Assembly: GCA_903938935.1 (NCBI GenBank)
Contig: CAJAFD010000435.1
Coordinates: 1-10,986 of the forward strand
Source: an uncultured Opitutia bacterium
GTDB taxonomy: Bacteria; Verrucomicrobiota; Verrucomicrobiia; Opitutales; Opitutaceae
Direction: 5' to 3'
DNA length: 10,986 nucleotides
Both the position numbers and the translations under genes were made by a program. Under the pieces are notes generated by a model. The model did not search any database, was not told where the DNA came from, and saw only the letters and a program-made list of their open reading frames with translations. Positions 6,324 through 10,986 of the stretch are shown here, piece by piece (the first letter of the stretch is position 1; each line of letters opens with the position of its first letter).

Positions 6324-7382
6324 GTGAGCAAAGCGCCCCCCTCCTCCCCGCTCCCGCAGATCCGTTCCACGGCGGATTTTGCCCGCCACGTCGGCCTCGC
6401 GCGCACGACCGTTTCCCGCGTGCTCAACGGCCAACCCGGCCTCAAAGCTAAAACCATCGAGCGCGTCCAAGCTGCGATGGAAGCCACCGGCTTCACGCCC
6501 AACGCCTACGCGCTGCACCTCAAAGGCAAACGCACCGCCACCATCGGCATCTGCATGGAGGATTTGTTGACGCCGCCCGCCGTGCGCAAACTCGCCGCCC
6601 TCCAGCGCCTCCTGCGCGAACGCAATTACGCCTCGCTCATCGAAGTCCTCGACCCCGGCGAGAGCCGCCGCGTCGTCCGTCATTTTCTCTCCATGCGCGT
6701 TGATGCCGTGGTGTTCATCGGACATTTCATCCCCGAAGAAATCGCCCAACGCCTCACCGAACTCAACGCCCACGGCACCCCGCATCTCATCATCGACCAC
6801 GCCGGCATCGAAGGCGCCAACACCGTCTCGCTCGACCGCGCCTCGGGCATGGTCGCCGTGATCGATCACCTCGTCAGCCTCGGCCACAAGAACTTCGGGT
6901 TGCTCGCGCTCGGCGGCACCGCGCGCACCGTGCAAGAGCGTCTGCAGGGCGTGCACGCCGCGCTCGCGCGCCACCAACTCGACTTCGATATCTGCACGCA
7001 TTCCCGCGATCACCTCCACGTCCGCACCAGTGATTTCGAATACGGCCGCGCCCTTGCTTTAATCTTCGCAGCGGAAAAAAAACACCCCACCGCCTACATC
7101 GCCCGCAACGACGAGATCGGGGTCGGCGCGCTCCACGGTTTCCAAGCCGCCGGCCTGCGCGTCCCCCAAGATGTTTCCGTCACCGGCTTCAACAACCAAG
7201 ACATCTGCGCCATGACCACGCCCGGCCTCACCAGCGTGGATCAACAAGTCGCCATCACCGCCGAAACCGCCGCCGAACTTATCTTGAGCCAACTCAACCA
7301 ACCGCTCCGCCGAAAGCCCTGGGTGCGCACGATCGAGCCGCAACTCATCATCCGCGGTTCCACCGGCCCCGCCCGCCGCTAA
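6324..7382 (+). CDS. LacI/GalR-family transcriptional regulator
   Basis: This 352-residue protein is a sugar- or acid-responsive DNA-binding regulator of the LacI family. The N-terminal helix-turn-helix spans about 15-38 (STADFARHVGLARTTVSRVL, then NGQPGL), followed by RVQAAMEATGFTPN and the hinge segment AYALHL (61-66). Leu66 sits where LacI and PurR place the leucine that enters the minor groove at the operator centre. The usual hinge Arg is replaced by Leu64. A periplasmic-binding-protein-like effector domain runs from about 72 to 348, with VSLDRASG (168-175), QERLQGVHAAL (204-214), RNDEIGVGAL (261-270) and TSVDQ (303-307). The GTG at 6324 is chosen because the next in-frame ATG would remove the helix-turn-helix. 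It lies 97 bp after the transporter and 25 bp before glcD, on the same strand. Likely targets are the transporter/receptor control region, lacI itself, or glcDEF; the effector is unknown. Confidence 0.93.
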   Translation: MSKAPPSSPLPQIRSTADFARHVGLARTTVSRVLNGQPGLKAKTIERVQAAMEATGFTPNAYALHLKGKRTATIGICMEDLLTPPAVRKLAALQRLLRERNYASLIEVLDPGESRRVVRHFLSMRVDAVVFIGHFIPEEIAQRLTELNAHGTPHLIIDHAGIEGANTVSLDRASGMVAVIDHLVSLGHKNFGLLALGGTARTVQERLQGVHAALARHQLDFDICTHSRDHLHVRTSDFEYGRALALIFAAEKKHPTAYIARNDEIGVGALHGFQAAGLRVPQDVSVTGFNNQDICAMTTPGLTSVDQQVAITAETAAELILSQLNQPLRRKPWVRTIEPQLIIRGSTGPARR

Positions 7383-7407
7383 ACCCGACCCACCCGCGCA
7401 TCTTCCC

Positions 7408-8880
7408 GTGAGTTCAACCGTTACTTCCGCCGCCGATCCCACGCGCTTCCTGCGGCGCCTCGGCGAGATTTTGCCGCCCGCGCGCGTGCTCGCCGGCCCC
7501 GCGCAACTCGCCGCTTACGAGAGCGACGGCCTCACTGCTTTCCGCACCGCGCCGCTCGCCGTCGCCGTCCCAGAAACCCAAGCCGAGGTCATCGCGCTCG
7601 TCCGTCTCTGCCACGCCGAAAAAATCCCCTTCGTCGCCCGCGGCAGCGGCACGAGTCTTTCCGGTGGTTCCACGCCCGTTGCCGGCGGTCTCGTCATCAC
7701 ACTCAACCGCCTCAACCGCATCCTCCGCGTGGACGCCGCCCAACGCCTCGCCGTCGTCGAGCCGGGCGTGATCAACACCGCCGTGACCCTCGCCGTCGCG
7801 TCCTACGGTCTCCACTACGCGCCCGATCCGTCGAGCCAGTCCATCTGCACCATCGGCGGCAACGTCGCCTTCAATTCCGGCGGCGCGCATTGCCTGAAAT
7901 ACGGCATGACGTCCAACCACGTCCTCGGCCTCAAAGCCGTCCTCGCCACCGGCGAAGTCGTCGAATTCGGCGGCGCCAGTCGCGAACAACTCGGACCCGA
8001 TTGGTGCGGCTTATTCGTCGGCAACGAAGGTCTTTTCGGCATCGCGCTCGAGATCACGTTACAACTGTTACCGCGCGCCGAAGTGTTTCACACGGTCCTC
8101 GCCGGCTACCGCACGCTCGAACAAGCCGGTGACGCCGTCTCCGCCATCATCGCCAGCGGCCTACTCCCCGGCGCCATCGAGATCATGGACGCGCTCGCGC
8201 TCGAAGCCGCCAGCGCCGCCGTCCACGCCGAATATCCGCCGGGCTGCGAAGCCGTTCTCATCGTCGAGCTCGAAGGCCCGCGCGAAGTCGTCGCCGCACA
8301 ACGTCCACAACTCGACGCGCTCATCGCCGCCAGCGGCCCCGTCGAAGCGCGCCCCGCCCGCGATGCCACCGAACGCGCCGCCATCTGGAAAGGCCGCAAG
8401 AGCGCCTTCAGCGCCGTCGGTCGGCTCTCGCCCGATTTCATCGTGCAAGACGGCGTCGTGCCCCGCCGCCGTCTCGGCGAAGCCCTGCGCCGCATCGCTG
8501 AGATGTCCCGCGCCGCTGGCATCCGCTGCGCCAATGTTTTCCACGCCGGCGACGGCAACCTCCATCCGCTCATTCTCTACAACGGCACCGAGCCCGGCGC
8601 CCTCGAGCGCGCCGAAATCCTCGCCGGAAAAATCCTCCACATGTGCGTCGAGATGGGCGGCTCCATCACCGGCGAACACGGCGTCGGCCTCGAGAAACGC
8701 GATTACCTCGCCACGATGTTCAACGCCGACGAACTCGATTGCCTGCACCGCCTGCGCGCCGCCTTTGATCCGCTCGGCCTCGCCAATCCGGGAAAAATGT
8801 TTCCCGACGGCACCGCCCCCGCGCTCGCGCAACACGGCCTCCATCCGCTCGAAAAAGCCGGCCTCATCTCCCGCGAATGA
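7408..8880 (+). CDS. glcD: Glycolate oxidase, FAD-binding catalytic subunit GlcD
   Basis: GlcD is the flavoprotein subunit that oxidises glycolate to glyoxylate, passing electrons to GlcF and the respiratory chain; related enzymes use D-lactate or other 2-hydroxy acids. The 490 residues match the usual length (about 500). The PCMH-type FAD-binding domain covers about 45-225, with RGSGTSLSGG (78-87) and SICTIGGNVAFNSGG (145-159). The C-terminal FAD-oxidase domain follows, with NVFHAGDGNLHP (376-387), GSITGEHGVGLEKRDYL (418-434) and FDPLGLANPGKMFP (453-466). Translation probably begins at GTG 7408, 25 bp after lacI stops, with no Shine-Dalgarno. Its stop codon overlaps the glcE start by 4 bp (ATGA), suggesting coupled translation. 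The third codon position is strongly biased to C and G. The presence of glcE and glcF argues for glycolate oxidase over a stand-alone D-lactate dehydrogenase, but substrate is not proved. Confidence 0.93.
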   Translation: MSSTVTSAADPTRFLRRLGEILPPARVLAGPAQLAAYESDGLTAFRTAPLAVAVPETQAEVIALVRLCHAEKIPFVARGSGTSLSGGSTPVAGGLVITLNRLNRILRVDAAQRLAVVEPGVINTAVTLAVASYGLHYAPDPSSQSICTIGGNVAFNSGGAHCLKYGMTSNHVLGLKAVLATGEVVEFGGASREQLGPDWCGLFVGNEGLFGIALEITLQLLPRAEVFHTVLAGYRTLEQAGDAVSAIIASGLLPGAIEIMDALALEAASAAVHAEYPPGCEAVLIVELEGPREVVAAQRPQLDALIAASGPVEARPARDATERAAIWKGRKSAFSAVGRLSPDFIVQDGVVPRRRLGEALRRIAEMSRAAGIRCANVFHAGDGNLHPLILYNGTEPGALERAEILAGKILHMCVEMGGSITGEHGVGLEKRDYLATMFNADELDCLHRLRAAFDPLGLANPGKMFPDGTAPALAQHGLHPLEKAGLISRE

Positions 8881-9935
8881 ACGCCCCGCTCACGCCCACC
8901 ACCCTCGCCGAGCTCGCGGCCGCCGTTCGCTCGGCCCCGCGCGTCCTCGCCATCGGCGCGCGCACCAAGCCCCGTCTCTCCGCCGTCGCGCCCGACGTCA
9001 CGCTCATCTCCACGCTCGGTCTTAGCGGGATCACCGAATACCAACCCGACGAATTTACTTTCACCGCCCTCGCCGGCACGCCGCTGCGCGAGATCGCCGC
9101 CACTCTCGCCGCTCGCGGCCAATACTTGCCTTTCGATCCGTACTTACTCGACGCCGGCGCCACTCTCGGCGGCACGCTCGCGGTGGGCCTGAGCGGCCCC
9201 GGGCGTTTTCGTTTTGGCGGACTGCGCGATTTCATCCTCGGCGTGCGTTTCGTCGACGGCACAGGTCGGCTCGTGCGCCTCGGCGGCAAGGTCGTGAAAA
9301 ACGCCGCCGGCTTCGACGTCCCCAAATTTTTCGTCGGCAGCCTCGGCCGCTTCGGCGTCTTCGGCGAACTCACGTTTAAGGTTTTCCCGCGTCCGGCCGC
9401 GACGCTCACGCTGCGCTTGCCCGTCGCCGATGCCAACGCCGCGACCCAAATTCTCACCGCCGCGGCGGGCGCGCGTTGGGAAATCGACGCGCTGGATCTG
9501 CTGCCCAGCACCGACGCCATCGCGCTCCGGCTCGCTGGCCCCGCTGCCGCGCTGCCGTTGCTCGCCGCGGAAATTTTAACGCGTTTCCCCGGAGAAATCC
9601 TTGCCGCGGCGACCGCCGATGCGCTGTGGGCCGATCTGCGCGAACTGCGTTGGACCTTCGCCGACGGCCCGTTGCTCAAACTCGCGCTCACGCCGGCGCA
9701 ACTGCCCGCGCTCGCCGCCACCGTGCGCACCCACGCCGGTCGGCTCCACGTCACCGCCGGCGGCAACGCCGCGCTCGTCTCACTGCCCGCGCCCATCGCC
9801 AGCCTCGGTTTGCCCGCGCTCACACTCCGCGGCCCCGGCCCGCTTTGGCTCGACGCCCCTGCCTCGCCCGTGATCGCCGCGGCCGTTAAAACTGCCCTCG
9901 ATCCCCAAAACCGTTTTCCGTCCCTCGCTGCCTGA
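8877..9935 (+). CDS. glcE: Glycolate oxidase, FAD-binding subunit GlcE
   Basis: GlcE is the second flavin-domain subunit of the GlcDEF complex, required for activity. The 352 residues match the usual 350. It has a shortened PCMH-type FAD fold: a beta-rich start with LAIGARTKP (24-32), FTALAGTPLREI (62-73), YLPFDPYLLDAGATLGGTLA (83-102) and GGKVVKNAAGFDVPKFFVGS (136-155), followed by FGELTFKVFPRP (162-173). The C-terminal half is Ala/Leu-rich and less conserved. The ATG overlaps the glcD stop (ATGA), and its own TGA shares its last base with the glcF ATG (TGATG), the tight packing expected for subunits of one complex. Confidence 0.92.
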   Translation: MNAPLTPTTLAELAAAVRSAPRVLAIGARTKPRLSAVAPDVTLISTLGLSGITEYQPDEFTFTALAGTPLREIAATLAARGQYLPFDPYLLDAGATLGGTLAVGLSGPGRFRFGGLRDFILGVRFVDGTGRLVRLGGKVVKNAAGFDVPKFFVGSLGRFGVFGELTFKVFPRPAATLTLRLPVADANAATQILTAAAGARWEIDALDLLPSTDAIALRLAGPAAALPLLAAEILTRFPGEILAAATADALWADLRELRWTFADGPLLKLALTPAQLPALAATVRTHAGRLHVTAGGNAALVSLPAPIASLGLPALTLRGPGPLWLDAPASPVIAAAVKTALDPQNRFPSLAA

Positions 9936-10986
9936 TGCTCCACACCATCGCCAAAGATAAGCACGGCCCGCTCACCGGCACGATGGCCCACGCCGTCGAA
10001 GCCTGCGTGCATTGCGGTTTCTGCCTCGCCGCCTGCCCGACGTATTCCGAGCTCGGCCAAGAAATGGACAGCCCGCGCGGTCGCATCGTCCTCATGAAAC
10101 AGGTCCTCGAGGAGAAACTCCCTTGGGCCGCCGCGCAACCGCACGTGGATCGTTGCCTCGGTTGCCTCGCCTGCGAACCCGCCTGCCCCAGCGGCGTGCC
10201 TTACCGCGACCTCATCAGCCCGTTCCGCGCCGTCGCCCAGACAAAGTTCAAACGCACGTTCGCCGAAAAGCTCCGCCGCTTTCTGGCCGCGCAGACGATC
10301 CCATTTCCGCGCCGTTTCCGCCTCGCCGCCGCCGCGGGTCGCCTCGGCAAACTCGTGCGTCCGCTCGTGCCCACGGCGTTGCGCCCAATGATCGACCTCG
10401 TGCCCGCGCACCTGCCGCCCGCCGCAGCTTGGGCGCACATCACGCCGGCGATCGGCGAACGCCGCGCACGCGTCGCGCTCCTCACCGGCTGCGCCCAACA
10501 AGTCCTCGCGCCCGATATCAACACCGCGACCCTCGCCGTGCTCGCGCAACAAGGAGTCGAAGTCGTCATCCCCTCCGCCCAAGGCTGTTGCGGCGGCCTC
10601 GCGTGGCACACGGGCGACCTCGCCGCGGCTCAAGCTTTTGCCCGTAAAAACCTCGATGCGTTCCCGGCCGACGTCGACGCGATCCTCACCAACGCCGCCG
10701 GTTGCGGCTCCGCGCTCCACGAATATCATCTCGTCCTGCGCGGCACACCCGACGTGGCCCGCGCCGAAGCGTTCCGGCACCGCGTGATGGACGTGAGTGT
10801 TTTCCTCACGCGCCTCGGCTTGCGCACGCCGCCGCCCACCGCGCCCGTGCCGCGTCGCATCGCTTATCACGACGCCTGTCACCTCGCCAACGCCCAGGGC
10901 GTGCGCGCCGAACCGCGCGCGCTGCTCCGCGCCATCCCCGGCGTCGAAGTCATCGAGCTGGCCGATGCCCATCTGTGTTGCGGCAG
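9935..10986 (+). CDS. glcF: Glycolate oxidase, iron-sulfur subunit GlcF, 3' end cut by the window edge
   Basis: The frame opens at the ATG overlapping the glcE stop and stays open to the right edge: 350 codons plus two bases of an expected 405-420. GlcF carries two [4Fe-4S] clusters and passes electrons from the flavin subunits to membrane carriers. Cluster motifs are CVHCGFCLAACP (Cys24, 27, 30, 34) and CLGCLACEPACP (Cys74, 77, 80, 84). Two cysteine-rich CCG domains follow: the first has TGCAQQVL and GCCGGLAWHTGD, the second has HDACHLANAQG and, just before the edge, LCCG. All ligand cysteines visible here are intact. The missing end should hold only the last 60 or so residues. Confidence 0.93.
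   Translation, partial: MLHTIAKDKHGPLTGTMAHAVEACVHCGFCLAACPTYSELGQEMDSPRGRIVLMKQVLEEKLPWAAAQPHVDRCLGCLACEPACPSGVPYRDLISPFRAVAQTKFKRTFAEKLRRFLAAQTIPFPRRFRLAAAAGRLGKLVRPLVPTALRPMIDLVPAHLPPAAAWAHITPAIGERRARVALLTGCAQQVLAPDINTATLAVLAQQGVEVVIPSAQGCCGGLAWHTGDLAAAQAFARKNLDAFPADVDAILTNAAGCGSALHEYHLVLRGTPDVARAEAFRHRVMDVSVFLTRLGLRTPPPTAPVPRRIAYHDACHLANAQGVRAEPRALLRAIPGVEVIELADAHLCCG

Noticed and set aside
7408..8880. GlcD as a stand-alone D-lactate dehydrogenase
   Set aside because: The overlapping glcE and the two-cluster iron-sulfur glcF make the three-subunit glycolate oxidase the better reading, although the exact 2-hydroxy acid is not proved.
8864..10972. 702-codon open frame on the minus strand opposite glcE and glcF
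   Set aside because: It mirrors the GC-rich codon pattern of the glc genes. Its protein is low-complexity Ala/Arg/Gly/Glu with no recognisable domain, while the plus strand encodes clear GlcE and GlcF motifs.

Overview
The window looks like chromosomal DNA of a Verrucomicrobiota bacterium, most likely Opitutaceae-like. This is an inference from the gene content (pectin and hexuronate genes beside a long TonB-dependent receptor with a regulatory-like N-terminal domain), high GC, and the near absence of Shine-Dalgarno sequences. No marker gene is present to prove the taxonomy. Six complete or partial protein genes fill most of the sequence, plus one intergenic control region of about 280 bp. 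I see no RNA genes, mobile elements, CRISPR arrays or integrase scars.

Left half, minus strand (positions 4599 down to 1): a 1057-residue TonB-dependent outer-membrane receptor, then a strong Rho-independent terminator (1369-1399), then a secreted pectinesterase whose C-terminus runs off the left edge. The pectinesterase demethylates pectin outside the inner membrane. The receptor probably brings the oligosaccharide, or a related ligand, across the outer membrane.

Centre (4600-4882): the divergent control region between the receptor and the transporter. It has a perfect CG-centred 12-bp palindrome of the kind bound by LacI-family regulators, a second 10-bp palindrome three bases before the transporter start, and a candidate promoter almost touching the receptor start codon.

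Right half, plus strand (4883 to the end): an ExuT-like (ACS family) hexuronate/organic-anion symporter, a 97-bp gap with possible alternative hairpins and a TTGACA box, a LacI-family regulator, and the tightly packed glcD-glcE-glcF genes for the three-subunit glycolate oxidase. glcF is cut by the right edge. The lacI-glcD gap is 25 bp, glcD/glcE overlap by 4 bp and glcE/glcF by 1 bp, so lacI-glcDEF reads as one transcription unit.

Working model (inference): pectin is demethylated by the esterase, its products enter through the receptor, galacturonate-type monomers cross the inner membrane through the ExuT-like carrier, and the LacI protein controls the locus through the CG-centred palindrome. 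How glycolate oxidation connects to this is not shown by the sequence. It may handle glycolate from pentose side chains, or simply be an unrelated neighbour sharing the regulator. No gene here is of unknown family. The more unusual points are the linkage itself, the regulatory sites and the divergent pectinesterase signature.
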